A DNA stretch of 64,000 nt from Hyphococcus lacteus (lineage in GTDB: Bacteria > Pseudomonadota > Alphaproteobacteria > Caulobacterales > Parvularculaceae), in assembly GCF_041058985.1 (NCBI RefSeq), contig NZ_JBEHZE010000001.1:1860001-1924000 (forward strand), read 5' to 3'. Shown in pieces: positions 29,408 to 38,441 of the stretch (positions are counted from its first letter, which is position 1; each line of letters opens with the position of its first letter). The notes below the pieces were generated by a model. That model was given only the letters and a program-made list of their open reading frames with translations, made no database searches and had not been told where the DNA came from. A program made the translations under genes and the position numbers.

Positions 29408-31458
29408 AACTAAAGCCAGAGATTGTGAGAACGCGCTGGTTCCGAATTGTTTATTCGGTACTGGCGCTTTTTTGCGTTATCGCTGCATTGGATATTTTGT
29501 TTCCACCACCATTGAAACGCGCAGAGAACTTGTCGCCACTCGTTCTCGACGAAAATGGTGAATGGTTGCATGCGTTTGCTGCGGATGATGGACGATGGCG
29601 TTTTAAAGCTGACTTGAGTCAGATTGATCCGGTATTCATTGAACGACTTTTGTTGATTGAAGATAAGAGGTTTTACACTCATATCGGCGTCGACTTCCAA
29701 GCCGTTCTACGGGCGGCCACATCATCAGCCAAAGCTGGGCGGGTTGTTTCCGGCGCGTCTACTATCACGATGCAAACCGCGCGTTTGCTCGAACCGCGTT
29801 CACGAAACATTGGGTCAAAAGCAATTGAAATGATCCGGGCACTGCAAATTGAACGGCGTTTATCAAAGGACGAAATTCTTGAATTATACCTTACGCATGC
29901 GCCGTATGGCGGAAACATAGAGGGTGTGAGGGCCGCAAGCCGATTCTATTTTGACAAAGATCCGACACGACTGACCAATGCAGAGCAGGCGCTTTTAATT
30001 GCGTTGCCGCAAGCCCCGGAGGCGCGTCGGCCGGACCGACGGGCGGAAGCGGCGAAGAATGCAAGAGCGGTAATTCTTGATAAGCTCGTTGTCGCGGGCG
30101 GCCTTAGTCAAGCGCTTAGCGACGAGGGAAAGGACGCTACCTTACCCACCAAGCGTCATGCGCTACCGCGATACGCTTATCATGCAGCATATCGACTTTC
30201 ATCGGCTCAAAAACCGGGCGTTGTTCAATCAACGCTCAATGCCCGCTTACAAAAGCGCGCCGAAAAAATGCTAGCGACCTATGTCGAGCAATTTGATGAT
30301 GATGCGACGGCTTCGTTGATCCTTGTGGACAATAAAAACAGAACTGTTCGTGCGTTGGTTGGCTCGTCGGGCTTGGATGCGAAAGGCGGATGGATTGACC
30401 TGACAGCCGCCACTCGGTCGCCCGGCTCTGCGCTAAAGCCATTTATCTATGGGTTGGCATTTGAAAACGGGTTAGCGTCGGCTGACACCGTGATCGAAGA
30501 TATGCCGCGCGCGTTTGGTGACTATTCACCGGAAAATTTTGACCATAGTTTTCGAGGCGAGGTGCATGTCCGCGAAGCGTTACAACACTCGTTGAATGTC
30601 CCTGCGGTTCGCACATTAGACCGAATTGGGGCGGGGCGGTTTGCGGCATTATTACGAGCATCGGGTATTTCACTGAGAACACCGGAAAGCGCGGATAAAT
30701 CAACGGGATTGGCATTGGCCCTCGGTGGAGCGGGGCTGACGGCGCAAGACCTGGCGATGCTTTATGCTGGGTTGGGGACAGACGGGACCGTCTTGCCGTT
30801 ACGTTGGATCAAGGGTACTGGCGATACCAAGGGACATAAGCCGTATCGCCTGTTTTCTGAGCAGACGGCCGAAAAAATCAGTACTATTCTCGCCGACGCT
30901 CCTGCATTAGAGGGGCGTGCACCTGCGGCTTTGTCGCGGAAAGCGCTGCGGGTCGCTTTTAAGACGGGTACGTCATATGGCTATCGTGACGCGTGGGCTG
31001 CGGGGCATGGCGGTGGTTATACAGTGGTTGTGTGGGTCGGGCGAGCCGATGGTGCTCCACGTCCCGGTGCAACCGGGCGGAATACTGCCGCACCGTTGCT
31101 GTTCGATGTATTTGACATGATCGAGGCGGAGGGCGTTCGAAAAGGAATTGAAGAAACTGAAAACAGGCCATTAGTCATGTCTCAGTTTGACCGGCCTGCT
31201 AGCATCTCTCCGCCACAAATTATTTTTCCGCGCAGTGGTGTAGAGGTCTTTTTAGGAAGTGCTGATAGAGGCTTTGCATTGGCTGCCCGCGGTGGCGGTG
31301 GTGATTATCGCTGGTACGTGAACGGTGATCTCGTTGAGATCGATGGGTCGAATGGGCGGCATGTATGGCACCCAAGCGTACCAGGGTTTTATGATGTTAC
31401 TGTCGTCGATAAGGTTGGAAACAAAGCGCAATCTAAGGTTCGTGTGATTTCGGGATGA
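29404..31458 (+). CDS. pbpC: Penicillin-binding protein 1C
   Basis: Bifunctional peptidoglycan synthase of the PBP1C class, 684 residues. N-terminal membrane anchor (about 12-32); GT51 domain with IEDKRFYTHIGVDFQAVLRA (catalytic Glu) and STITMQTARLL; transpeptidase domain with SALK in RSPGSALKPF, SLN in QHSLNVPAV and FKTGTSYGYRDAWAAG (KTG box); and a C-terminal BiPBP_C-like beta domain (about 590-684). Start overlaps the A2M stop, and its stop overlaps the next ATG, so three genes are translationally linked. Confidence 0.93.
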   Translation: MKLKPEIVRTRWFRIVYSVLALFCVIAALDILFPPPLKRAENLSPLVLDENGEWLHAFAADDGRWRFKADLSQIDPVFIERLLLIEDKRFYTHIGVDFQAVLRAATSSAKAGRVVSGASTITMQTARLLEPRSRNIGSKAIEMIRALQIERRLSKDEILELYLTHAPYGGNIEGVRAASRFYFDKDPTRLTNAEQALLIALPQAPEARRPDRRAEAAKNARAVILDKLVVAGGLSQALSDEGKDATLPTKRHALPRYAYHAAYRLSSAQKPGVVQSTLNARLQKRAEKMLATYVEQFDDDATASLILVDNKNRTVRALVGSSGLDAKGGWIDLTAATRSPGSALKPFIYGLAFENGLASADTVIEDMPRAFGDYSPENFDHSFRGEVHVREALQHSLNVPAVRTLDRIGAGRFAALLRASGISLRTPESADKSTGLALALGGAGLTAQDLAMLYAGLGTDGTVLPLRWIKGTGDTKGHKPYRLFSEQTAEKISTILADAPALEGRAPAALSRKALRVAFKTGTSYGYRDAWAAGHGGGYTVVVWVGRADGAPRPGATGRNTAAPLLFDVFDMIEAEGVRKGIEETENRPLVMSQFDRPASISPPQIIFPRSGVEVFLGSADRGFALAARGGGGDYRWYVNGDLVEIDGSNGRHVWHPSVPGFYDVTVVDKVGNKAQSKVRVISG

Positions 31459-32183
31459 AACGGCGTAGGTTTATAGCTGGTGCTGTTGCTCTTTCAGTGA
31501 CCAGAACCCATGCGAATGAAAAAGCAGCCCTGTCTGGTAGCCGTTTTACTATTGGGGGCGATGAGTTTCTCCTCGCTGATGTTGCCGCGCCGCCGTTATA
31601 TCATTTAAGAAATCAACAACCTGCATATTTTGAAAATGCTCGAAAGGACCTTTCTCGATTGCTGCGTGAACGGATTGAGATTTCGGAAATGTTGCCGCGC
31701 AATCGATGGGGTGTTCAGCAGGTAAAAGTGACCACGGGCGCAACAACTTTCCAAGAAAAACTTGTCTCACGCGGTTCTTGCCGCGTTTTGCCGCAAAGTG
31801 ATGACCATGAATTTATCCGCGTGCTCTTGGCGCTAGAAGCACAGGCTCGGACGGCAAAACGGGGGCTTTGGGCATTTCCCGAATACAAACTGATTAGTGC
31901 TGATAACGCCTACCCGGCGATTGGCGATTATGCTCTTGTTGAAGGTACGCCGCAACGTGCGGCTAAATATGGTAGCCGGTTCTTTTTGAATTTTGATGAG
32001 GATTTTAGAAGCGACTTTACGGCGACAGCCACCAGCGCACGGCAAAGAAAATGGGCAAAAGCTGGTATCGACCTCACAGAATATGAAGGTCGAAAAATTA
32101 GAGTTCGAGGCTGGGTAGAGGCAATTAACGGCCCGTCAATCGATCTGCAGCATCCGCTGCAGATCGAAGTACTTGATGGATAG
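31455..32183 (+). CDS. Exported thermonuclease-like protein
   Basis: 242 residues with an N-terminal twin-arginine-like signal (MKRRRFIAGAVALSVTRTHA) and a region resembling staphylococcal nuclease homologues: FLLADVAAPPLYH, then EAQARTAKRGLWAFPEYK, the usual A-x-A-R-x-x-x-x-GLW motif. Several catalytic arginine/glutamate positions are hard to place, so activity is uncertain. The C-terminal 80 residues, with RKIRVRGWVEAINGPSIDLQHPLQIEVL, form an OB-like domain. Coupled to pbpC by ATGA overlap. Confidence 0.72.
   Translation: MKRRRFIAGAVALSVTRTHANEKAALSGSRFTIGGDEFLLADVAAPPLYHLRNQQPAYFENARKDLSRLLRERIEISEMLPRNRWGVQQVKVTTGATTFQEKLVSRGSCRVLPQSDDHEFIRVLLALEAQARTAKRGLWAFPEYKLISADNAYPAIGDYALVEGTPQRAAKYGSRFFLNFDEDFRSDFTATATSARQRKWAKAGIDLTEYEGRKIRVRGWVEAINGPSIDLQHPLQIEVLDG
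32141..32166. repeat. Perfect 11-bp inverted repeat between convergent genes
   Basis: CGATCTGCAGC, loop ATCC, GCTGCAGATCG. It lies inside the last codons of the thermonuclease-like gene, just before the convergent carD stop, with no T-run. It may stall or protect both 3' ends. Confidence 0.7.
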
Positions 32184-32188
32184 GATTG

Positions 32189-33286
32189 TTATGCAGCGGT
32201 AGCCGCCGCGGCGGCAGCGGCGGCAGTTTTCTTCTTGAGAACGCCTTCGATTTCTTCAATTGCTTTTCCCAAATCAACTTTACGTACCGCAGCGACTTCG
32301 CGTGCCATGCGATCTAGGGCTGCTTCAAATAACTGACGCTCCGAATAGCTTTGTTCTGGCTGGTCGTCGCCGCGATAGAGATCCCGAACGACCTCAGCAA
32401 CAAGCTTCATATCACCAGAGTTGATTTTGGCGTCATATTCCTGTGCACGGCGGCTCCACATTGTACGTTTAATGCGTGCACGGCCTTTGAGGAGTACGAT
32501 TGAATCTTTGACAGTTTTTTCTTCGGAAAGCGGACGCATCCCCGCGGCTTTCGCTTTGCCGGTTGGGACGCGTAGTTTCATTTTTTCTTGGTCAAAATCG
32601 ATGACAAAAAGCTCAATAGCGATGCCCGCTACCTGTTGTTTTTCGAGGCTCATGATCCGTCCAACCCCGTGAGCAGGGTAGACGATCTTATCGTTGACCT
32701 TGAAGTCTTGTTTGGCGGTCTGCGATGCAGAAGCATTTTCAGATGCACCGGCATCCGCCTGCGGTGCATCTTTGGGCGGGATTGCTGTCGGCACGGGAAT
32801 AGATGCGGCCAACTGAGTTTTCCGTGGAGCCTGACCAACATTGACCGGACGTGGACGCGCCGGTGCGGCTTTCTTGGCTTTAGTTTTTGTAGTTTTGGTC
32901 GTCGCGGTTTTTTTAGCGGTGGTCTTTTTCACGGTTGCTTTTTTTGCTGCTGTCTTCTTGGCGACGGGTTTTGCCGCTGCTTTTTTTGTTGCGGGTTTGG
33001 CGGCGGTCTTTTTGGTCGCCGTTTTTTTGGCGGGGGCTGCTGCTTTTGTTGCCGTCTTCTTGGCCGTAACTTTTTTTGCGGCAGTTTTTTTCGTCGCCGT
33101 TGATTTTACGGCCGCTTTTACTGTGGCTTTCGGTGCGGCTTTGCTAACAGCCTTCTTCTTAGCTGGTTTCGCCGGCGCTGTTTTTGCGGCTGATTTTTTC
33201 ACTGTCGTTTTCTTTGTGGCGGCTTTCTTTGCCGTCGTTTTTTTCTTAACAGCTTTTTTCGCTGTGCTCTTTGTTTTTGTCGCCAT
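32189..33286 (-). CDS. CarD/CdnL transcription regulator with histone H1-like tail
   Basis: 365 residues in three parts. Residues 1-145 are almost only Lys, Ala, Thr with some Pro/Val, in irregular KKTAAKK-type repeats like the C-terminal tail of histone H1. Residues 146-193 are a Pro/Ala/Asp linker. Residues 194-353 are a normal CarD/CdnL protein: FKVNDKIVYPAHGVGRI (RNA-polymerase-binding Tudor-like domain), then the DNA-contacting half with the conserved Trp (about 277) in RIKRTMWSRRAQEYD. An 11-residue Ala-rich run ends it. CdnL proteins stabilise open complexes at rRNA and other promoters; usual alphaproteobacterial versions are about 170 residues. The tail probably adds nonspecific DNA binding. 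Frames on the opposite strand are by-products of the repeats. Confidence 0.88.
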   Translation of the reverse strand: MATKTKSTAKKAVKKKTTAKKAATKKTTVKKSAAKTAPAKPAKKKAVSKAAPKATVKAAVKSTATKKTAAKKVTAKKTATKAAAPAKKTATKKTAAKPATKKAAAKPVAKKTAAKKATVKKTTAKKTATTKTTKTKAKKAAPARPRPVNVGQAPRKTQLAASIPVPTAIPPKDAPQADAGASENASASQTAKQDFKVNDKIVYPAHGVGRIMSLEKQQVAGIAIELFVIDFDQEKMKLRVPTGKAKAAGMRPLSEEKTVKDSIVLLKGRARIKRTMWSRRAQEYDAKINSGDMKLVAEVVRDLYRGDDQPEQSYSERQLFEAALDRMAREVAAVRKVDLGKAIEEIEGVLKKKTAAAAAAAATAA

Positions 33287-33588
33287 GACTAACCTTGTGC
33301 TCGATTGGCCGGCTTGGGCCGGCGTCTGTGATTTCAGGGTCGCATTGCAGCTGTTGCCGAAAATACATCTCGGCGATCCGTCAGCTTGTCATACCGTAGT
33401 GCAACAGATGTCCGTTCGGGCAACAACGAATGGCCGAATAGACGTGCAATTACAATACGATGACAAGCTTTCCGAATGTTTCAGCTTAGCGGTAAAAGCC
33501 GCAATGCTACCCATAATTCAGCTAGGATATTAGCACAAAATTTCAACAGATGCTATGGGGACATTAGAAACGGATACGAAACCGCTAG
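33287..33588. other. Leader/promoter gap upstream of carD, no gene seen
   Basis: 302 bases between the fdxA stop and the carD start, both on the minus strand. Two copies of GCCGGC around 33310-33325 could pair in the carD leader. No open frame with family features or T-run hairpin was found. Confidence 0.45.
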
Positions 33589-33927
33589 TTATGATCCCTG
33601 GCCGGGTTTTTCACTGAAATATTTTTCTAGTTTCCCTTCTTCCTCGGCCTTTGCATCGGCCTCCGGAAGGGCATCTATTTTCTCGGTGATATTTGGCCAT
33701 GCGTTCGCATACTTCGTGTTCATCTCCACCCATTTATCAGCGCCCGGCTCCGTGTCGGGAATGATCGCTTCGGCTGGGCATTCAGGCTCGCACACGCCGC
33801 AATCGATGCACTCATCAGGGTGGATGACGAGCATATTCTCGCCCTCATAGAAGCAGTCCACAGGACAGACTTCGACACAATCGGTATATTTGCACATGAT
33901 GCAGGCTTCAGTGACCACATAAGTCAT
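33589..33927 (-). CDS. fdxA: Seven-iron ferredoxin FdxA
   Basis: Small electron carrier with one 3Fe-4S and one 4Fe-4S cluster, 112 residues. N-terminal ACIMCKYTDCVEVCPVDCFYEG and then PDECIDCGVCEPECPAEAI supply the cluster cysteines in the FdxA pattern. The rest (about 60-112) is the usual C-terminal extension with WVEMNTKYANAWPNIT. This gene next to carD is a frequent alphaproteobacterial neighbourhood. Confidence 0.93.
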   Translation of the reverse strand: MTYVVTEACIMCKYTDCVEVCPVDCFYEGENMLVIHPDECIDCGVCEPECPAEAIIPDTEPGADKWVEMNTKYANAWPNITEKIDALPEADAKAEEEGKLEKYFSEKPGQGS

Positions 33928-34012
33928 AGTGCGGGCGCTCCTTAATTCGCACGATTTTGCCTTTCTTACCTGCTATAGCGTCAGACGCAAGCGGTCGGAA
34001 TGGCGCGGTGGC

Positions 34013-34462
34013 TCATTTTTGCGCGAGACGCGCGGCGACGCGGGCCCGAGCTGAGCCACTATCTTGATCATCAACGTAAATAAGACCGCAGATCTTGCGG
34101 ATCAGCGTGTCTTCATACGAATCACGCACCCCATCAGAAAGAACGATTTCCCATAGTTCTTCAACGAAGGTGATTTTATCTTCTTGCGGCATGGATTTTG
34201 TTATTTTCGTGAAGCGTTGAATGTCCGTGGCGTTATCTTGTGCGGCTTCAGCTTTTGCACGTATTGCTGCGGCTTCCGCATCGCTCAGACTGAATTTTGT
34301 CTTCAGTGCCTGATCGATAATGTTCGCTTCATCGCTTCCATAGTTTTGATCTATGCGCGCAGCCTCGACCAAAAGTGCGGCGAATGCCACGCTTAAGCCA
34401 TCCTCTGCGTTGATCTCAGGCATTTCTGTCGCGGTCATTTTTTTGAAGAGTTTATCGAACAT
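34013..34462 (-). CDS. TerB-family protein
   Basis: 149 residues, all-helical, matching the TerB/DjlA-type domain: LSVAFAALLVEAARIDQNYGSDEANIIDQAL and ITFVEELWEIVLSDGVRDSYEDTLIRKICGLIYV (acidic metal-site residues). Named after tellurite resistance, but the alphaproteobacterial stand-alone form has no proven role. Sits between S4 and fdxA on the same strand. Confidence 0.85.
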   Translation of the reverse strand: MFDKLFKKMTATEMPEINAEDGLSVAFAALLVEAARIDQNYGSDEANIIDQALKTKFSLSDAEAAAIRAKAEAAQDNATDIQRFTKITKSMPQEDKITFVEELWEIVLSDGVRDSYEDTLIRKICGLIYVDDQDSGSARARVAARLAQK

Positions 34463-34477
34463 CAGGCATCCTTTAAT

Positions 34478-34885
34478 TTATTCGCCGGTCTTCAATGCGG
34501 AGATTGCACGGCGTTCTTTCTTTGTTGGTCGTCCCGCGCCCTTTTCGCGCTCAAAGGGGCGAGGAGAAGTTCCAGTCTTTATGACTGGCGGAGAATTATC
34601 TTCATATAATTGCCGCGCCTCACTGGCAGGTCCTCGGCGGCTTCCGCAATTCAGTACAGTAATGATGCGTGGGTGATCATTACGTGTAAAGACGATCACA
34701 TCTCCTGAGCGAACCGGTGTAGCGGGTTTGTCGGCTCTTTGGACTGCGTCACCACGAGTTAGGCGAACATTTCCATCGCTTACGAATTTCGCGGCCAATG
34801 TGCGCGTTTTAAAGAAACGCGCAAACCATAACCAGCGATCCAAACGCTGAGTTGCGGTATCGGTTTCGGTCGAGCTCGCGCTCAT
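34478..34885 (-). CDS. S4-domain RNA-binding protein (HslR-like)
   Basis: 135 residues. The S4 fold covers about 10-85: QRLDRWLWFARFFKTRTLAAKFVSDGNVRLTRG. A basic tail (SPRPFEREKGAGRPTKKERRA) follows, typical of HslR, which binds stalled 50S subunits. Start overlaps the helicase stop by one base (TAATG), so it is translated by reinitiation; the helicase-S4 pair is conserved in Alphaproteobacteria. Confidence 0.87.
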   Translation of the reverse strand: MSASSTETDTATQRLDRWLWFARFFKTRTLAAKFVSDGNVRLTRGDAVQRADKPATPVRSGDVIVFTRNDHPRIITVLNCGSRRGPASEARQLYEDNSPPVIKTGTSPRPFEREKGAGRPTKKERRAISALKTGE

Positions 34886-37800
34886 TAGGCTTTCTCGGAC
34901 TCTTTCGATTTTGTTTTCTTGTCCGAATCCGAGAGTTCAGCTTTTAACCCGGCAAGGACTGCAAATGGCGAATTCGGATCAGCCTTTTTCTCGCGCGGTG
35001 GGCGGTTGTTGCCACCTTTGCCCTGTTGCGGACGACCACCTGTGTTGCGATTGCCGCTTTTGGGCCCACGCCCCTTATTCCTATTTTGGTTCGGGCCACG
35101 CCCCCGAGTGTCGTTCTGATCGCCTTTAGCATTGCTGTCAGCTTTCCGCCGCCCAGCAGATTTCGGCGTTGGTTTTGGCCGTCTCATTGCGGGACGCCAA
35201 AGGGTCAGCTCGACTTCTTCCTCAATATTGGCCGCATCTGTAATGGCTGTATCGATTTTAGCAGGCATTTCCCGTTCAACGGATGCCGCCATAGCCGGAT
35301 CTGCGGCGACTTCTTGCTCCGCTGCCGGGCTCGGGGTTTCGGTTGTTTCAATTTTAGCTGTGGGCGTTTCGGCCGCCGCTTCAGGTGTCGTGGGTGTATT
35401 CGTATCGGTTTGAGGTTCCGCAGGGGCCGGTGATATGGGGTCCGCCACAATTTTGCGTTTTACCACATTTTTTCGGAAACCGAGTGATCGTAAAATAGCT
35501 TCGAAATCTTCACCTGAACATCCCACCAATGACATCATCTGCGCAGTGGTTTCAAAACCTTCACGGGTTGTGCTTTCATTTCGCGCTGTGCGGATCAATC
35601 CTGCTAAGCGCTCGAGCATGTCTATACGAACAGCGCGTGTGCCTGATGGACGGTATCCCCCAGCATAATAATATGCATGCGGAAGACTCTCGTTTAACTC
35701 AATCGAAACGCGGCCCGCTGCGGGTGGAGGCACGTCGCCTGGACGACGGTCTGACCACAATGCCCATAGCATCGTTAACAACGCTGCCGGTGCTGGTTTT
35801 AGCAATGCCGGCATATAAAGCGTAAACTCACCGAAGCGCATGCCGAGCTTGCGAAGTTTTGCGCGTTCTTCTTGGTCAATTTGCTTGAGATCGTCACCAA
35901 TTTGGGTCCGAGAGGTCGCGCCAAAATTTTCAACGAGCCGGTAGGCAACACCCTTAGTAAGACCTTTAAGCCCGTTATTACCTTCGTTATTCGCGGCGAC
36001 CTGGAGCGATACTAACGGTCCAAGCAGCCCTTCAATTTTGTTGGACACAAATGCTTTCAGTCGGTCTTCGACACGACCTCGCAAATTTGGAGTGATGTCG
36101 GCAATGCCAGTAACAACAATTTCAGGGCGGAGTGGCGCGGGGCCTTTTTGAATCCGCGCAACCGGACCTGATCGCCAAGAGATCGTGCCGTCATCGTCGA
36201 GGCGTAGCTCTTTGCTATCGGCATTGGCGATCGCTGCTGCGCGCGCAGCCAATACTGGTGTGAGTGCTTTTTCACCTGCAGCACGCAGTGATTTTGCCTC
36301 CGCGCCACTGGCGCGCGGGTCTACAATAAATTCGAACCCTAAAAGGCGGCCGATGAATTGGCCTTCCACAATAACTTCTCCGTCTTCGGTAACACCCGCT
36401 AATAGGGGCGCATTATCTTTCAGGCGCTTTAACAATGTCGAAGTGCGCCGGTCGACAAATCGTTGCGTCAGTTTTTCATGCAGCGCATCCGAGAGATTGT
36501 CTTCTATCGTGCGCGCACGCTCTTGCCAATAAGGCGCGCGATCAATCCATCCCCCGCGATGGGAGAGGTATGTCCATGTTCGCACATGCGCTAATCGGGC
36601 TGATAGCGCATCTATATCTCCGTCGGTTCGGTCGAGCCGCATGATGCGTGGTTCAAGCCAATCACTAGAGATGCGGCCGTCATTCATTAAAATCGTGTAT
36701 ATTTCCGCCAGCATACGCGCATGTTGGTCACCGCCCACCTTGCGAAAATCCGGGATCTGACAAATGTCCCAAAGGGTTGCGAGCGCAGCACCACCTTTGG
36801 CCATATCGCGAATTTCAGCGCGTGCGCATAATCGATGTAAAGCATCTTCGTCGTCTTCGCGCCGCGAGCGAATAAAAAAGTCACGCGGTGGCGGCTGATC
36901 GAGTGAGCGGATAAGAGCTGGCAGGGACCCAAAATCTATCTTTTCCGCCCGCCACATCAACTTGGCGACTGGTTCAAATTCGTGAGCTTCGATTGAGTGC
37001 ACTAATTCATCTTCAAGCGGTGGGCAGTCACCGGTGACACCAAAGGTGCCGTCGCGGATGTGTCGGCCAGCGCGCCCTGCGATCTGAGCAATTTCTGTGG
37101 GAAATAAGTTTCGCGGTTTATGACCGTCGAATTTGCGCGTTGCCGAAAACGCTACATGGTCGATGTCCATGTTTAGGCCCATGCCGATAGCGTCGGTCGC
37201 AATAAGGAAATCTACTTCGCCTGATTGATATAGCTCCGCCTGAGCATTGCGGGTTCGCGGCGAAAGTGCGCCAAGGACAACTGCTGCGCCGCCACGTTGG
37301 CGGCGGATAAGCTCTGCGAGCGAATAAACTGTATCCGATGAGAAACCGATAATGGCAGAGCGTCTAGGGAGACGCGTGGCTTTTTTTGGCCCTGTGTAAG
37401 CCAGATTGGAGAAGCGTTCGCGCGAGATAAATTGAATGTTGCCAAACATCCGCTGAAGAAGCGGACGCATGGTATGTGAGCCAAGCAATAGCGTTTCCGA
37501 TAGTCCGCGCGCGTGTAAAAGCCGAGATGTAAATATTCGGCCACGCTCTGGGTCAGCGGCAAGTTGGATTTCATCAATCGCCATGAATTCGACTGATCGC
37601 TCCAAGGGCATAGCCTCGACGGTGGCAACCCAATAGCGCGGGTTTGGCGGAATGATTTTTTCCTCGCCGGTGACTAGGGCGACTTCGCGCGGATTTTTGA
37701 TCTTGAGGATTCGATCATAAATTTCGCGCGCTAATAGCCGTAGTGGCAGGCCGATCATGCCTGACTTATGGGCCAGCATTCGCTCTAGGGCATAATGGGT

Positions 37801-37887
37801 CTTGCCCGTGTTTGTGGGCCCCAAAACGGCGCAAATGCGACCGCCACCGGTGGGCGTGAACTGTTCAAAAGGAGTGGGGGAAGACAC
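34885..37887 (-). CDS. SUV3-like RNA helicase with disordered basic tail
   Basis: 1000 residues, superfamily 2 helicase related to mitochondrial SUV3. Motif I LGPTNTGKTHYALERM (about 22-35), motif II MAIDEIQLAADPERG, motif III LLLGSHTMRPLL, and motif VI TEIAQIAGRAGRHIRDG. The SUV3-type C-terminal region follows to about residue 800. From about 800 on, the chain is low complexity: Pro/Thr/Glu-rich, then RGR/NRGK/PKSGNR basic repeats (about 900-970), as in degradosome-type RNA-binding tails. Start is a GTG at 37887 with a weak ribosome site. Role: probably RNA decay or ribosome maintenance. Confidence 0.88.
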   Translation of the reverse strand: MSSPTPFEQFTPTGGGRICAVLGPTNTGKTHYALERMLAHKSGMIGLPLRLLAREIYDRILKIKNPREVALVTGEEKIIPPNPRYWVATVEAMPLERSVEFMAIDEIQLAADPERGRIFTSRLLHARGLSETLLLGSHTMRPLLQRMFGNIQFISRERFSNLAYTGPKKATRLPRRSAIIGFSSDTVYSLAELIRRQRGGAAVVLGALSPRTRNAQAELYQSGEVDFLIATDAIGMGLNMDIDHVAFSATRKFDGHKPRNLFPTEIAQIAGRAGRHIRDGTFGVTGDCPPLEDELVHSIEAHEFEPVAKLMWRAEKIDFGSLPALIRSLDQPPPRDFFIRSRREDDEDALHRLCARAEIRDMAKGGAALATLWDICQIPDFRKVGGDQHARMLAEIYTILMNDGRISSDWLEPRIMRLDRTDGDIDALSARLAHVRTWTYLSHRGGWIDRAPYWQERARTIEDNLSDALHEKLTQRFVDRRTSTLLKRLKDNAPLLAGVTEDGEVIVEGQFIGRLLGFEFIVDPRASGAEAKSLRAAGEKALTPVLAARAAAIANADSKELRLDDDGTISWRSGPVARIQKGPAPLRPEIVVTGIADITPNLRGRVEDRLKAFVSNKIEGLLGPLVSLQVAANNEGNNGLKGLTKGVAYRLVENFGATSRTQIGDDLKQIDQEERAKLRKLGMRFGEFTLYMPALLKPAPAALLTMLWALWSDRRPGDVPPPAAGRVSIELNESLPHAYYYAGGYRPSGTRAVRIDMLERLAGLIRTARNESTTREGFETTAQMMSLVGCSGEDFEAILRSLGFRKNVVKRKIVADPISPAPAEPQTDTNTPTTPEAAAETPTAKIETTETPSPAAEQEVAADPAMAASVEREMPAKIDTAITDAANIEEEVELTLWRPAMRRPKPTPKSAGRRKADSNAKGDQNDTRGRGPNQNRNKGRGPKSGNRNTGGRPQQGKGGNNRPPREKKADPNSPFAVLAGLKAELSDSDKKTKSKESEKA

Positions 37888-38001
37888 TGCGTTACAAATC
37901 TTTGGGTGCTAGGGGCGTGTACTTTTGTGATTTATATAATGGGCGTTGATGACAAGTCTCGATCTTGGGGCTTTATCTGGGGCAAAAGTTGGCCAAAATG
38001 C

Positions 38002-38030
38002 TTGACGGGCCTTCTTCGCTCGGTTACAAG
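38002..38030 (+). promoter_or_regulatory. Candidate promoter of rpmB
   Basis: TTGACG at 38002-38007, 17-base spacer, TACAAG at 38025-38030, giving a leader of about 78 bases. Confidence 0.5.
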
Positions 38031-38114
38031 GACGCGGCTTGTTTTAAAGGTTTCACTAGAGGGCTGTTCCCGCCAGATTAAGGCGTTAGGCCCCAAAAAT
38101 ACAAGGCTAGATCC

Positions 38115-38393
38115 ATGGCGCGGCGGTGTGAATTGACAGGTATTGGTCCCCGGAGTGGTAACAATGTCTCCCACGCGAAAAACCGGACGAAACGTCGTTT
38201 CTTACCGAATCTATGCAGAGTAACGCTGCGTTCTGACAAGCTCGACGAAGGCTTTAAGTTCCGCATTGCGGCTTCTGCACTACGGACCGTTGACCACATG
38301 GGCGGGCTCGACGTTTTCCTTACCAAGGCAAAAGACGAGCAATTGTCAGCAACGGCCTTGAAAGTTAAGCGCAAACTGGCGAAAGCTTCCTAA
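38115..38393 (+). CDS. rpmB: 50S ribosomal protein L28
   Basis: 92 residues, full length, beginning MARRCELTGIGPRSGNNVSHA, with KRRFLPNL and a C-terminal KVKRKLAKAS. The family-typical T-G-(K/I)-x-x-x-x-GN-x-V-S-H-(A/S) motif is intact; only one of the zinc-ribbon cysteines remains, as in most Alphaproteobacteria. Confidence 0.95.
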   Translation: MARRCELTGIGPRSGNNVSHAKNRTKRRFLPNLCRVTLRSDKLDEGFKFRIAASALRTVDHMGGLDVFLTKAKDEQLSATALKVKRKLAKAS

Positions 38394-38441
38394 CGAGGTC
38401 GCGCAACCAGCTTTTGCGTCCGGCCAAAACGGTAGGGCATA

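Noticed and set aside
32189..33286. CRISPR or tandem DNA repeat array in the carD 5' half
   Set aside because: The repetition is at protein level with irregular unit length; no spacers or constant direct repeats.
32588..33533. Two long plus-strand frames rich in Phe/Val/Gly/Cys opposite carD
   Set aside because: They are the antisense reading of the Lys/Ala/Thr repeats; composition follows from the codons and there is no ribosome site.
37935..37940. TATAAT as rpmB or helicase promoter
   Set aside because: No -35 at a suitable distance; the TTGACG/TACAAG pair at 38002-38030 fits better.
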